Assembly (NCBI GenBank): GCA_016617855.1
Contig: JAECUM010017389.1
Location: forward strand, 1-64,000
Origin: Megalonaias nervosa
Taxonomy: Eukaryota; Mollusca; Bivalvia; Unionida; Unionidae
Length of the DNA: 64,000 bases
Direction: 5' to 3'
This document shows positions 1 to 10,276 of the stretch, one piece after another. A model generated the notes under the pieces. That model searched no databases. It was given only the letters and a program-made list of their open reading frames with translations, and had not been told where the DNA came from. The position numbers and the translations under genes are program-made. Each line of letters opens with the position of its first letter. Position 1 is the first letter of the stretch.

Positions 1-44
<44 letters not shown>

Positions 45-58
45 TAATAATAATAACA
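1..58. repeat. AAT/ATA trinucleotide microsatellite
   Basis: The window opens inside an (AAT)n run with one interruption, followed to about 85 by imperfect AAC/ATG/ACG triplets. The true left end lies outside the window. Confidence 0.95.
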
Positions 59-1326
59 ACAACAACAATGATGACGACGACAATGAAGATAATGAAATAA
101 TTAAATACATGGCTATAAATATTCCAACAATTGCTGAGCAGTATCATGATTGATCTCTGTCACGTTGTGTGTGAAAATTTGCTAACAATTCCTGCCTCAT
201 GTTTACAAATGTCTTCTGATAGAATTCGTAATCCAAAGTACTTTGGGTAATGTCAATACATGTTGCATAATATTACGGCTTTAGACCGATTCTGAAACAA
301 AGAAACTACCTGTCCGTGACTTGGCCATTGCGTCACAGTCAAGTTCGCGGTTGCAATCAGCCATTGATGTCACGGGTGGGCTTAGCCTTAGAGACCGGAA
401 AACCCGTCATTACAACAAATCAGTGCTACTACCCCAGGCAGTTTTCAAAGAGACCACCGGTATCCAATGAGAACTAAGATAGTCAAATTTTGGGCGGATT
501 TCTCACGCAGATAGACATTATCCTGTTACATTCGTTTTTGAGGAATCAGTACAGTTTTGACGTGACTAAAGAAACATCACAGTACTTCGAGAGCAAATAT
601 TGCACTCATAAAAAAGAGTGGGAAAAAGGAGTTCTAGGAAATTCGGAACAAATGCTTCTAAGGTAAAATATCTTCGCTCGAATCTGTCTCACTTTCCTAA
701 GTAGGTGTCGTAAGATTTATACGTTATTATGTGCATTTAATTTAGTAGAAATTGAATCTTCTATGCATTGCGAAATATCAACATGTTGTAATGTAGCGTA
801 TAGCGAATTATTAATATTCAAGATTAATATATGTAGTTGTTAGGATAAAATCGAAGTGGATGGTGTAATCTGCTACGATGTTGAATTGTGGTGCATAACT
901 GAATTTAATAGTGAGTCGTGTTAGAACTTGTACTTGTTTGTATTTGAATATATAATTGTGGATTATGCAGAGTCAGGCTTTGTTGTCCTTGTGCACTTAT
1001 AATTAGGCATTTTTATATTTGTATGTGTCTTTTATGATTTGTAAGGTAGAAAATGCGTAGGAACATTGTTGATGTTGATAGTTTACTATATCGAGAATTT
1101 AGGGATATGTGTTTATGTGTCAGAAGTCGTGATATTATTGTTGCTATTATATCCTTTATTATAGAACAAGCGTGTATGGATTATGTAGATGTGAGTGTGT
1201 GAGTTGACCTATGATTTAATTGATCAAGGAGACAAAATTGTACGTCCTTTCTAATCCACAGGAAGCTTTCCGGGTGGGATAGGGCGCCACTCGAAGATTA
1301 GAGAGGAGAAGACGTGGAGAGCACGG

Positions 1327-1426
1327 GAGAATAGGTGGTTGTGCGAAGGCACAGGGCCTGGAGAATAGGCAGTTTGCAAAGGCGCATGGCCAGGAGAATA
1401 GACAATTGTGCGAAGGTGCAAGGCCG
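1327..1426. repeat. 33-34 bp minisatellite, three copies
   Basis: Three imperfect copies each start GAGAATAG, contain TG(C)GAAGG and end in GGCC plus one or two bases. A fourth copy stops after GAGAACGG. The short open frames seen on both strands here are a by-product of the repeat. Confidence 0.8.
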
Positions 1427-2365
1427 GAGAACGGAAAAAAGGGTACCGGAAGTATCGAATCGGGATATAAGGTGGAAGTTGCAGATGAGTAACATAGAAG
1501 GAACACGGGAAGGAAATACTATCACCTTTAATTTCGCGTGATGAAATAACTGGCAATTTGAATAGGTCTTTTTACTGATTGAAAGAAATTGCGTTGAAAA
1601 ATTGTCCTGTAATTGTTGAATACCCGTCATATAGTTTATTATATTGTTATACCTTTCACCTTATTATTTTTATATTTTATACACCTAGACCGTCGGCCTT
1701 GCTGACTGGGGGCTCGGATCTATTTAATCTTTTAATTGTCCGTCCTTCTCTGGTTTAGTAATAATTTCGTAAGGGGCACGTGACAATCTCTTATTTCCAC
1801 TATTGATGCGGTGTGACAATTGTGACTTTTTCCGTTCTACTCAAATTCAATGCACAATCAAGAGATCAGAATGCGGTCCAGGACTAGAGTGTATTTTGAG
1901 TAATTATGACAATATGAGTGATCCTGCTTTGAAATAACAATCGTCTAGGAAGCTAAGGGTATTTGTTTCAAAATATGAATGGTCCTGAAATGTTCTTTTG
2001 TATGATATTTGTACAAAATGTATTTTAATATTTGTAAGTGGTCCAGCTTCGAATCATCAATGTGCTCTAGCGACTAGTGTTGCGTTTTGTTTTTCTTTAA
2101 ATGAGATGTCAAGAAATTTTCTTGTTTCCATACCCAAGATTTATTGTGTTCAATTTCAAAAAGTTGAAACGGTCAAATTCTATCAAAATACATACGACTT
2201 TTTATTGTCTTGCAATTTAAAATAAAAGAAAGAAAACAGAAAGGATATACACTTTGATTCAAATGTAGAAACTTTGTCTACATCTGACACACACCTTTAT
2301 AAACATTTGATCCACAGAAAATCTTACTGTGGCAAAATTATTTGTTTGGTAAGAAAAATATAACT

Positions 2366-2368
<3 letters not shown>

Positions 2369-2399
<31 letters not shown>
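2369..2399. repeat. (GA)n microsatellite
   Basis: About 15 uninterrupted GA units. Confidence 0.95.
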
Positions 2400-2403
<4 letters not shown>

Positions 2404-3127
2404 AACTGTTTCATGTGTTCGATTCTAAAAAAATGCGATAGACATATTGCCTTGCGTTCCGCGAATGAAACTATTATAACTGGGGGAACGCTTGCGAACA
2501 TTGAACAAGACGTGATATACTTGTACGGGTAATTCTAAAATTATACAAAACTAATTTCCAGGTGCAACTCGCCTGGCACCTCCGAACCTCAAAGCGCCCG
2601 GGTTTCGCTTAGGGGGTGTATTTTATTACAAACTCTCTAGCTCTTAACGATCCAACAATTGCAAAATTGAAAATCAGCATGGACAGCCCTCTGAATCTCT
2701 AAAATTTCGTTACGCGCAATGGAAAATTAGAAATATAACAATTACCCAAGATGAGAGATATCCAACGTCATTCAACTTGGTCGTCAGGTACTCCCTTTTG
2801 CTATTTTTTTACAGTATGGTGGCTCGTACTGTGATTTATATTTCACAGAAAATTTTACTATACCTAACATTCACACAATTTTACTATCCTTGTTTTTGCT
2901 AACGATTTTACATAAAATTTACTGAGTACTGTTTTTAGTATTTCGCAACTCTGTTCGGTATCATATCTACGAGTAAATCGTCTTTGACTCGCAGTCCCTG
3001 TATTAGATCTAGCATGATAAACTTTTCACCTCTGAGATAAGCTCGAAGTTGATTAAGAATTTTATTATAAGTCGCTATTGCTATTTTACACGAAGTAGTT
3101 TTATTCTCCTATTTTGGCTCGATCTTT

Positions 3128-3388
3128 TTATTTATTGTTGATAATGTAATACTTATCCCTGACAGTATTAACAATAATGGGTTTGCGGTTTCGCCGGCTG
3201 TAGCAATTGTTAGAAATATTGGAATATAATTCAGCGCGCTTATTATTCTGCTGTAATATTTTCTGGCGTGTCTGATACAATAAAGATTTTTTATGATAAT
3301 AGTGGTAGTATTTGATCAGCTCGTCTCTATCATTGTCTTGGAGACCAGATGAAATATGATTGAAGTATATTATTTCTTTTTTCGTCAT
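3128..3388 (-). CDS. Small hypothetical protein of Polinton 1
   Basis: An 86-residue open frame starting MTKKEIIYF, rich in Lys, Arg, Tyr and Asn, with no recognisable domain, signal peptide or membrane segment. It is the leftmost frame of the minus-strand arm and is followed by AT-rich non-coding DNA. Base composition is like the other Polinton 1 genes. I do not recognise it; it may be a fragment of a larger broken gene. Confidence 0.35.
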   Translation of the reverse strand: MTKKEIIYFNHISSGLQDNDRDELIKYYHYYHKKSLLYQTRQKILQQNNKRAELYSNISNNCYSRRNRKPIIVNTVRDKYYIINNK

Positions 3389-3421
3389 TATGAAACTGGT
3401 TCTGTAATTATTTAAATAGCA

Positions 3422-4161
3422 GTGGTAAAAATATTTTCAGCTGAAACCTTATCGATAAGAGCACTAAATTTTTTATTGACAGGATCGGCAAGAAACTCTC
3501 AATACTTATCATACACTTTAGATGATATATCATCGTATCTGATATCTGTTAAAGATGAAGATGAAAATGGAGGGTTAAAATGTGATGGTATTTCAGTAAT
3601 ATCATTGACTCTTTCACGATAAATATCTTCTGTTTCGTCGATATAACTAACAACAAAAGATAACTGACCCAGTTTAAAATTATTAAGTACTAGATGTTGC
3701 CTGAGAATTGCATATGCTGTTGCAAAACTTAAATGACCGAAAATATCCGCTTGTTGTATATCTATGGCGGGTACGTTTAGGTATCCAGCAATAAGCTGTT
3801 TGATATTTTTGTATTTTACTTCTGTTAGTAACTTTCCAGCTTCTTTTGTTTAGTTTTTAAACGCAATGTTTTTAGAACTATTATATATTTCATAATCTTT
3901 ATCAATAATGGGTTTCACAGTTGAAATTTCGTCAAGCTCTTGATAAAATATATCTCGTTCGACATCATCATATAAATCAGTCCTGGACTCAATTTCTGAT
4001 ACTTCGTTTAGTGCAGTATTAATGTGATATACGTCATATTTTCTATATCGCCGGCGAGAGTCTATTAGAACTTGATATGCTGTTGTTAGCAGGTTAGTGT
4101 CAGTACTGTTATCTACTATTTCTAACAGTCTTTTTATCATAATAGTCCATACCGAGTACAC
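3422..4161 (-). pseudogene. Unknown Polinton 1 protein with two in-frame stops
   Basis: One continuous minus-strand reading frame runs from about 4161 to 3422, interrupted only by a TAA near 3850 and another near 3500. The encoded sequence is acidic and helical in its first 100 residues (DVERDIFYQELDEIS), then contains a leucine-rich stretch and a Ser-rich region. That a single frame persists past two stops argues for a formerly longer gene with point mutations. No family recognised. The gene just upstream (4176-4550) is in another frame and could be its N-terminal part after a frameshift. Confidence 0.45.
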
Positions 4162-4175
4162 GAAATACTAGACTT

Positions 4176-4550
4176 TTAGCAAATGTGTCCCTGAGCTTGC
4201 GATTTTCGAAGAAACTTGTGTTTACTTGTTTCAGCTAGTTTATCAAGCTCGTCGTGAATCTTCTTTAGTCGCTCTTGCTCTGGTTTCTTACCACCATGAA
4301 ATTTTGTTTTTACAAGGTTAGATTTATCCAAAGTCAAAACATTTTCTTTATTTAGCTCGAGCACTGTATTTATCAAATATTTTTCAACCTTTAATCGCCG
4401 CTCCTCGCAGTCACTTACAGGATAGTATTTGCTAATTATATCAAAGTCTCTGATAGCGTATTTCAGTTGAAAGCCTCTCATTCCTGAAACTCTGGAAAAG
4501 TTATCACTGTTCTCTGTTAAACCGTGGGAACGTAAAGTTAATTTTTTCAT
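4176..4550 (-). CDS. Hypothetical Lys-rich protein, possibly the C-terminal part of the fibre-like gene
   Basis: A 124-residue frame beginning MKKLTLRSHGL. The same frame stays open upstream of this Met to about 4640 (acidic segment IADVDSLDPES), so the true start may be further out or the frame may join the fibre-like repeats at 4659-5173 through a frameshift. The second half is charged and probably coiled-coil (PEQERLKKIHDELDKLAE). No enzymatic motif. If it is fused to the fibre-like repeats it would be a distal or head segment; this is speculation from position only. Confidence 0.4.
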   Translation of the reverse strand: MKKLTLRSHGLTENSDNFSRVSGMRGFQLKYAIRDFDIISKYYPVSDCEERRLKVEKYLINTVLELNKENVLTLDKSNLVKTKFHGGKKPEQERLKKIHDELDKLAETSKHKFLRKSQAQGHIC

Positions 4551-4658
4551 TCGAGCAATTATATTAACAGCTCTTGTTTCCCCAGTACTCTCTGGGTCTA
4601 GCGAATCAACATCAGCTATTTCGATCTCGACAATGAGAACTTATTATTATCTACCTAT

Positions 4659-5173
4659 CTAAGTTGTGCATAGCTTACCGCTTGTGAGTTTTTTTAATGA
4701 TAGTAGGGTGTATTCAGTTTCAAGATTTGCAATCTTTTGTTTACTCATGTCGATATTTCCAGTCATCTTTCCACCAGTTATTGACAACTTACTATTGCTG
4801 ACAGCATTAAGTTGGGCACAACTTACTGCCTGTGAGTTATCTGGGTAGATAGGTGGATATGTTGTCTCAAGGTCTAGCACTCGCTGACCTGACTACTTAA
4901 GTTACCGGTCATCTTTCCACCAGTTATTGACAACTTACTATTACTGACAACATTAAGTTGTGCAAACCTGACGGCTTGTGTGTTGTTCACGTTTACAGGA
5001 GGATATATTGTTTCTAAATCTAGCACTCGTTGTCCGGACATGATTAGGTTGCCGGTCATTGTGTCACCGGATAGCTTAAGATAATTTGTCAGATCATCAT
5101 CTGTAGCCGTAGTTGCTGTTGTTTCAGCAGATGAACTACTGATTAACGTACCAAATTTTGTGTAGTAGTTCAT
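4659..5173 (-). pseudogene. Fibre-like protein with tail-fibre-type repeats (frameshifted)
   Basis: From the ATG at 5173-5171 a Ser/Thr-rich leader of about 30 residues leads into repeats with the pattern LSGDTMTGNLIMSGQRVLDL followed by a P-P, N-QAV and AQLN segment, repeated as ITGGKMTGNIDMSKQKIANL in a second frame. The G-G-MTGN(I/L)-M pattern is the trimerising repeat known from phage tail fibres and similar receptor-binding stalks. The frame breaks near 4874 because the duplicated unit is 146 bp, not a multiple of three. It diverges from the ATPase gene with only about 60 bp between start codons. By analogy it could be a vertex fibre of a Polinton virion; the family match is by pattern only. 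Confidence 0.6.
4762..5030. repeat. 146-bp tandem duplication inside the fibre-like gene
   Basis: The string starting GTCATCTTTCCACCAGTTAT occurs at 4762 and again at 4908, and similarity continues through the TTAAGTTG(G/T)GCA and GG(A)GGATAT(A/G)TTGT segments to the CTAGCACTCG end. The copies are near-identical over their first 35 bp, so the duplication is fairly recent or was homogenised. Confidence 0.85.
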
Positions 5174-5234
5174 GTTATTGTAATTGCTGCTGACAAAAGT
5201 TTGTGCACATTTTATATAATGAGCATGATGTTAT

Positions 5235-5904
5235 ATGATGAGCACAATAAACTTTGACACCGAAAGAGTAATAAGAAATAAACACAACTTTGAGTTACCA
5301 GATTGTCATTACCTGATAGTTGGACGTAATGGATCTGGCAAAACATACTTGCTAATGAACTTGCTTCTCAACGACATATTCAACTACGATCGAGTTTATA
5401 TTTACAAGATCAATCCTCAGCAGGACACATATGAGTTGCTGAACGAGTGCAACGAAAATGAAGTTGGTGTTGGTGAAGATATATTTGTTATAAGAACACC
5501 TGAAGATCTTGTTCCTTTTGCCGAGCTAGACTCGGACGAACATAAGGTTATTGTGTTTGACGGCATCCCGTTGAGTAATGCTGAAATAGACATCGAATCT
5601 TACTTTTCATTGTCAAGAAACCGACGGTGTAATGCAATTTATCTTGCCCAAAATTTTAATAACGTCAATCGTTTGATCAGAAGAAATACGAGTTGTTTTA
5701 TACTGTTTAACGGACTGGACAATATTGACATGCAAAACATAGCACGGGAACAATGCAGTGATGTTTCCAGAGAAAAATTTGTTGAGCTGTATCATAAGGC
5801 AGCTCATGGAAATCAGTTTTTTCTTATTCAATAAACTTGCCAGAGAAACCAAGCACATGTTTCGACGCGGAATTGCCAAGTTTCTAGACTATAAAGAAGT
5901 ATAA
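5235..5904 (+). pseudogene. A32/FtsK-HerA-type genome-packaging ATPase (frameshift near the 3' end)
   Basis: The start ATGATG at 5235 gives a protein with Walker A GRNGSGKT at residues about 30-37 and a hydrophobic Walker B strand HKVIVFDGI at about 105, then the S-R-R-N...YLAQNF segment typical of the viral packaging ATPase family that pumps DNA into preformed capsids. The frame stops at 5834 after NQFFLIQ, but the adjacent frame stays open to 5904 with a basic tail (KHMFRRGIAKFLDYKEV). The break is at a TTTTTTC run (5817-5823), either a real indel or a homopolymer sequencing error. The full frame would be about 223 residues, normal for Polinton ATPases. Confidence 0.85.
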
Positions 5905-5926
5905 AGTTAATGTGTTATTCACAATA

Positions 5927-6322
5927 ATGGACAAAGCGCGGATAAATATACTAAAGAAATATGTTGCTACAAGAACTGCTTTCAAGACAAAAGTTGGACA
6001 AGAACGTTCTGGACAACAACAAACCACAGAAGAAACAGCTAGACTATTTAAGCCTATTACCGAATCTGTACTTGGAAAGCAACACGGCATCGAAAAAATA
6101 TCACAGGAAGATCTAGAAAAATTAAAAGAAAAAGGTCTGCGATGACTACTTGAAGAAGGACAAAAGAAAGTTGCTGCTGATATTATTGCAAAACCTGCTT
6201 CTGAACTTAAAGACGTAAAAAACAACATAAATCATATGATGATAGTTCAAAACAAAGTAGGTTTATCGCAAGGAAACAAATTGAACTTAAAGAAAATTAA
6301 AGAAAGTTCCTGGATGTACTAA
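5927..6322 (+). pseudogene. Conserved-looking small Polinton protein with one in-frame TGA
   Basis: From the ATG at 5927 (MDKARINILKKY) one reading frame continues to TAA at 6320-6322, broken only by a TGA at 6143-6145. About 131 codons, charged and helical, with a probable coiled-coil centre (HGIEKISQEDLEKLKEKG). It sits directly downstream of the ATPase in the position of structural or assembly genes. I know no function; a virion-internal or scaffolding role is a guess. Confidence 0.5.
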
Positions 6323-6324
6323 CT

Positions 6325-6516
6325 ATGGGATCTGAAAATTTTATTTTAAGGGTAAGACATATTAAGAAAACTATCAGCAAGTTTATACCAGAATAACCCA
6401 GAGACTACTTGGATTTTCTAAAGAAAAATGAGATTAATATCGACATGACAAAAAGGTTAAAATTGAGCGACGATGAATATGATGATGTTATATCAGAATT
6501 TGAACCTTACATTTAA
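6325..6516 (+). pseudogene. Small acidic protein with one in-frame TAA
   Basis: ATG at 6325 follows the preceding stop by two bases; the frame runs 63 codons to TAA at 6514 with one internal TAA after KKTISKFIPE. The C-terminus is acidic (LSDDEYDDVISEFEPYI). Tight spacing suggests it was part of the same cluster or the C-terminal end of the preceding gene after a frameshift. Not recognised. Confidence 0.35.
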
Positions 6517-6697
6517 TGTATAATAAAATTTTTATGATTTGACCAGCGATGATGAAAAGATTAATTTTACCTAAAATGAAAAATTTGATAAGAATGTTGT
6601 TAATCTTGCGAAAGAACGAGTGTTATGTGTTACACAGCGATCTGATTCGCTGACGCAAACCAGTTATTATGTTTTAATCTGCGAATAACAAATAAAA

Positions 6698-7438
6698 ATG
6701 TCGTCGATGACACTGTTGCTTGAGTTATCTCAGACAATATCGAACAGCGCAAACTTTTCCGTTTTTTATAATCTTGTTAGCGAACTTGATCCTAGTTCCC
6801 CAAAGCAATATGAGATCGGATTAGTATGTGCTACTGTCTGGCACTCTATGGCAAATGTCAAAACTAACGTCAAGGATCATTTTACGTTTGGGTTGGAAAC
6901 CAATGGCGTAATGGAGTGGAAATCTGTTAAGATACTACAAGGAGCCTACAACGTCACAGATATCAACAAAACAATAAAATATCTTATAACTTCTGGCAGT
7001 AGTGATATATCATCTGATAATTTAGAGATCATTTCGAACTACAACACGCTACGAGCAAGAATAACATTAAAAAACGAATTGTTTATAGATCTTAGTAGCC
7101 AATACAGAATAGAATCATTGTTAGGATTTGATAAGCGACAATACACATCTGACACATCTACAACAGTATCGTATGACAGTGAATCAGCTGTTAAACTATT
7201 CTATTGCAACTGGGTCATACACGGCACGAGGTAGCCAAGTACAAACGATTTATTCGTTTAGCCCTGATGTTCCACCAGGTTCGTTAATGCAAGTAAATCC
7301 GAGACAGATAATATACTATCAGATCAGTGTCGAAAATCAAATATAATCTATCACGATGACACTTACCGATCAATCAGGTCATCAGATCTTAACAACGAAA
7401 CTGTGACTTACTATCTGCATCTACGTGTCAGTAGCTGA
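6698..7438 (+). pseudogene. Penton-like (minor capsid) protein, frameshifted and with internal stops
   Basis: ATG at 6698 is preceded by AATAAAA. The first frame (to 7234) is rich in beta-strand-type sequence. At about 7200 the coding sense moves to another frame containing IYSFSPDVPPGSL, passes an in-frame TAA at 7344-7346 into MTLTDQSGHQI, shifts once more and ends with VTYYLHLRVSS at 7438. The xYSFSPxVPPG and LTDQ(S/D)G motifs are ones I associate with a conserved capsid-type protein of invertebrate Polintons; Polinton 3 has a related ending (TLTNQDDNLLDL). Calling it the single-jelly-roll vertex protein is an inference from position and fold-like composition. Confidence 0.6.
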
Positions 7439-7476
7439 ACAAAGTAAATTTTTATTAGACAATTTGTATAATAAGA

Positions 7477-7818
7477 TGAAACAACGAAAACTTTATCACA
7501 GAAAAATAGTAGGTGGTTTTTGTTCAGAAATATCTTCTCAAAGATAATAGAAATATACCTGGAATAGCTCACAAAGTAGCGCCAATCGCGTTAGACGCGT
7601 CAAAAGCTTTTGCAAAAGGAGCCGCATCTGCAGCAAGAACAGCTGTCGAACAAAAGATCGCTGATAAAATAAAAGGTGGACCACCAAGTGGTTCGGATAT
7701 AAAATATGTTATTTCTGAAATAGCTCCATCATCAGAAACAGCACGTAAGATGATAACAACGACATAAAAATTGGTGGCTCCGGCCGGCGAAGAGATTGTT
7801 ACAAAGTTAATAACATGA
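7477..7818 (+). pseudogene. Small Ala/Gly-rich basic virion protein (pX/pVI-like), frameshifted
   Basis: ATG at 7477 gives a basic start (MKQRKLYHRKIVGG); after a frameshift near 7515 the next frame carries a helical Ala-rich segment (IALDASKAFAKGAASAARTA) and a charged tail to TAA at 7765, then stays open to about 7818. Short, basic, Ala/Gly-rich proteins with an amphipathic helix recur in Polintons and are compared with adenovirus core or membrane-lytic proteins. The assignment is by composition and position, not by catalytic residues. Confidence 0.45.
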
Positions 7819-7910
7819 GCTAAACCTCGGAGTGCTAGCATTCGGCTTGATGTTGCTGAGTTTTAGGTTGTTTGAAATAATCACGATTTTGTATGACGAT
7901 TACAATAAAA

Positions 7911-8105
7911 ATGTCTATAAAAATTATCTTGACCTTTGCTGATGAGATAAACGTGGGCGACTTTGCAACGGAGTTCAAGTACATTGAATATCTTGACGAG
8001 AACTCTAATGAGCCTAGCAAGATGGGCATCAGAACATTTAATACACGAGACAAAGATGTGTTTTACTTCCTCATAAAGCCGTTCTTGAAGTACAAGGAAG
8101 TATAA
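7911..8105 (+). CDS. Small conserved-looking virion-cluster protein
   Basis: I chose ATG 7911 (MSIKIILTFADE) rather than 7893 because it is preceded by AATAAAA exactly as at the 6698 start. The 64-residue product is acidic and ends FLIKPFLKYKEV. Its stop overlaps the next start as TAATG (8103-8107). The frame is intact, unusual for this element. Function unknown; it lies in the capsid-gene block. Confidence 0.5.
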   Translation: MSIKIILTFADEINVGDFATEFKYIEYLDENSNEPSKMGIRTFNTRDKDVFYFLIKPFLKYKEV

Positions 8106-8808
8106 TGACAACAGCTAATCCTCCAGTCGCGATTGCTGCTGCTGATAATATGTCACTAGTTAATAACGGTTGGAGTTTATTCAAAAGCGCTATGCACTTG
8201 CCTATAGCAAGTACTATTCTTAACATTGTGTCGTTAAGCGATGATTACTTGAGATCTATGGCAACAAATATGCTATGGTTTACAGATACTGGAACCGGAG
8301 AAGCTATTTCAAACGAGTTTAAAACCAGCACTGATGCTCATGCTACAGTACAAAATGGAACAATTCTAACACCAGCTGGTGCTAATGCAGCGGCACAACA
8401 TACTGTAGCAGCACTTACAGCAGATGCGAGTATTTGTCAGAATCAATTCTAAGCAATATCCTGAACATGCGATCGAATGTAACTTTACAAATAATAATAC
8501 CAGAAACCAGAAACTTATCTCTTGCGTATATGTACCTGATGAAGGTGATACAAAAGTATCAGGACACTGATACTGGATCTCAGATATCTGTCGAAGAGTT
8601 TCGATCTTTTTACCCAATATTTCATTTCGATGTGTCTAAGCACAGCGAACAAACTATTGGATCAACCGCTGATATTGAGGTAACGTAAACGTTAGGAGCT
8701 GTTCCAGGAGCTGCTGGCCCTCCAGTTGTTCCACAATATTACACTTATGCAACATCTGACAGATACATTACACTTGACGCTGTACGAGGTAGAATTGAAC
8801 AGGTTTAG
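8105..8808 (+). pseudogene. Capsid-type protein with FxFDVSKHSE motif (frameshift and one internal stop)
   Basis: ATG at 8105 overlaps the previous stop. The first frame (115 codons) is Ala/Thr-rich; a frameshift near 8440 moves to a frame with LQIIIPETRNLSLAYMYL and YPIFHFDVSKHSEQT, then an in-frame TAA at 8686-8688, after which the same frame continues with YATSDRYITLDAVRG to TAG at 8806. The (F/Y)DVSK(H/Q)SE and SDR(Y/I)xxxxA patterns are ones I associate with a conserved protein of one Polinton lineage. The beta-rich sequence and neighbours point to a capsid or capsid-associated protein; hexon versus spike cannot be settled by eye. Confidence 0.5.
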
Positions 8809-8857
8809 TGATAACAAATATTTTATCTGATAAAACCAATACTGAAATATATTTTGC

Positions 8858-9255
8858 ATGATATTAATCTGTCACAAGGACAATACAAAAATAGCACGGG
8901 CGTTAGCTAAACGAAAAGCGGTTTCATTAAAAATAGATTTCAAAGCTCAGTGCGTTCCAGGAATATTAACAAAATTACTTCTAACAAAACGCCAGATTAA
9001 AAGAATGTTAAAAGGTGAGCCTTTATACTTGATCAGTGAGTGTCACAAATAACAGCATTTGCCAGATCGAAAGCGATACTTGGCGGAAATATTGGAACAA
9101 CGATAGCTACTTTAGCAAGAACATTATTGCCAAAGATATTACCTGTGCTAGGAACGTTAGGCTTAGCTGCAGCGTCGGGTGCAGTATCAGGAGCGGAAAT
9201 AAAAGCTGTATCCGGAGACAGAGTCACCGGTGACAGAATCAAACAGTTGCTGTAA
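8858..9255 (+). pseudogene. Small cationic/hydrophobic virion protein (LTK-Q-IKR then Gly/Ala-rich tail), frameshifted
   Basis: ATG at 8858 starts a basic segment with LLLTKRQIKRMLKGEPL; overlapping it in another frame from about 9040 is a Gly/Ala/Leu-rich helix (LLPKILPVLGTLGLAAASGA) ending in a TAA at 9255. The order (basic LTKxQIxR domain, then Gly/Ala hydrophobic tail ending near AVSG) matches a recurrent small Polinton protein, so I read the two frames as one broken gene. Likely role: DNA-condensing or membrane-active core peptide, by analogy only. Confidence 0.45.
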
Positions 9256-9304
9256 CAGGGGCCGCTGTAAAAATCCAAATTTTATCTGAGCGATAATTAT
9301 AACA

Positions 9305-9535
9305 ATGCCGACAACACGAGCACGAAAAACTCCTATGACAAAAAAAAAAAGAACCACAAGAACGAACCGCAACGCGGTCAGGGGCGGATTTATAGGCCCG
9401 CTGCTAGCAGGAATAGCAGGATGTTTATTACCAAACCTATTAGGGATAGGACGCGGAATGCATGTATACTCAATGCGAAGACGGACTCGTAGAAGTCGTG
9501 GCCGAGGACTTATGCTACCGGGAACCGGAAGATGA
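9305..9535 (+). CDS. Arg-rich small protein with hydrophobic centre (core-peptide-like)
   Basis: Intact 76-codon frame from ATG 9305. The N-terminus is strongly basic (TTRARKTPMTKKKRTTRTNR), followed by a Gly/Leu hydrophobic stretch (GGFIGPLLAGIAGCLLPNLL) and an Arg-rich end (MRRRTRRSRGRG). The basic-hydrophobic-basic layout resembles adenovirus mu/pX-type core peptides. Its stop overlaps the protease start as ATGA (9532-9535). The A9 run at 9339-9347 is a likely indel site, yet the frame is open. Confidence 0.5.
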   Translation: MPTTRARKTPMTKKKRTTRTNRNAVRGGFIGPLLAGIAGCLLPNLLGIGRGMHVYSMRRRTRRSRGRGLMLPGTGR

Positions 9536-9883
9536 AATTGTCCGCGTTAAATATTTTTGAAATTGCTGAAAAACTTAAAGATATAAGCGGATTTATCGGA
9601 GTATTTTCAAAAGATGAGTTAGCAAATAGATCACCAGAAACTAATTAAATCTGTGTCATCAATATACAAAATTTCAAAGACGGATCTGGAACTCACTGGG
9701 TAGCACTTTACAACAACAATTATTTTGACTCGTTTGGTCTTCCTCTGAGTGACGTTATTAAACAGTACATCTTAAAAAAAATATATAAAAATAAATTATA
9801 ACTCAAATCAACTTCAGCCTGTTGGAACTTCAGCTTGTGGTTATTATTGCGTTATGTTTATCTTGCAGATGTCTGGGACGTAA
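9532..9883 (+). pseudogene. Adenain-like (C5/Ulp1-fold) cysteine protease, nonsense plus frameshift
   Basis: ATG at 9532. The frame reads through one TAA (after RSPETN) into FKDGSGTHWVALYNNNYFDS, giving the catalytic His (GTHW) and acidic partner (FDSFG). A frameshift near 9790, in an A-rich run, moves to a frame with a Gln-containing QLQPVG and the nucleophile motif SACGYYCVM, ending TAA at 9883. The His-Asp-Gln-Cys order is that of the adenovirus protease family, which cleaves capsid precursors during virion maturation. Its place between core peptides and integrase fits Polintons. At about 117 codons it is short, so part may be deleted. Confidence 0.75.
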
Positions 9884-10025
9884 GCGTCAAAGTCTGATGG
9901 CGAACCAGTTAACTTTTAAAGTTTATTCTGAAATTTGACCCCTTTCATACTGTCATCAATGATCGTAAAGCGGTACTTCGATCGTAGACATCTAGCATTA
10001 ACTTTGTTTGACATCAAGTATAAAA

Positions 10026-10270
10026 ATGACAACATATTGTCTCAAATGCAGAACCGAAACCAATAACATCAATGAAACAACAGAAACAATCGCTAATAAC
10101 AGAAAAAAATGCTGAAAAGTATCTGTGATGTCTGTGGTAAGAGAAAGAGTATGTTTCTTAAACAAGATAATTCTGGTGATACAATCACTGGTGATTGTGC
10201 AATGCAAACCCAGAGTGCTAGCACTCCGACAATAAGGTCCGACGATAAAATTATTTTTGTCGGCTACTAA
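10026..10270 (+). pseudogene. Zinc-ribbon protein of DUF5679 type, one frameshift
   Basis: ATG 10026 gives MTTYCLKC (first Cys pair). An A-run at about 10105-10110 shifts the frame; the next frame gives SICDVCGKRKSMF (second Cys pair) and runs to TAA at 10270. Two CxxC pairs about 30 residues apart with a Lys-rich stretch between are the layout of the DUF5679 zinc-ribbon family, frequent in Polintons and related viruses. Probably a nucleic-acid-binding regulator; the role is unproven. Confidence 0.6.
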
Positions 10271-10276
10271 AAATAA

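Larger units (their letters stand above)
86..3120. other. Gene-free AT-rich flank
   Basis: Apart from the minisatellite at 1327-1426 and the GA run at 2369-2399 I see no supported gene here. Open frames are short, lack ATG or family features, and overlap one another on both strands. The left end of Polinton 1 should lie somewhere near 2.5-3.1 kb, but I could not find a terminal inverted repeat. Confidence 0.5.

Noticed and set aside
1216..1630. Overlapping open frames of 70-110 codons on both strands
   Set aside because: They arise from the GC-richer minisatellite; the longer ones start at non-ATG codons and share no family features.
5235..5834. Bacterial or plasmid FtsK-type gene suggesting prokaryotic contamination
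   Set aside because: Neighbours are Polinton genes, and SINEs and spliced exons lie on the same sequence.
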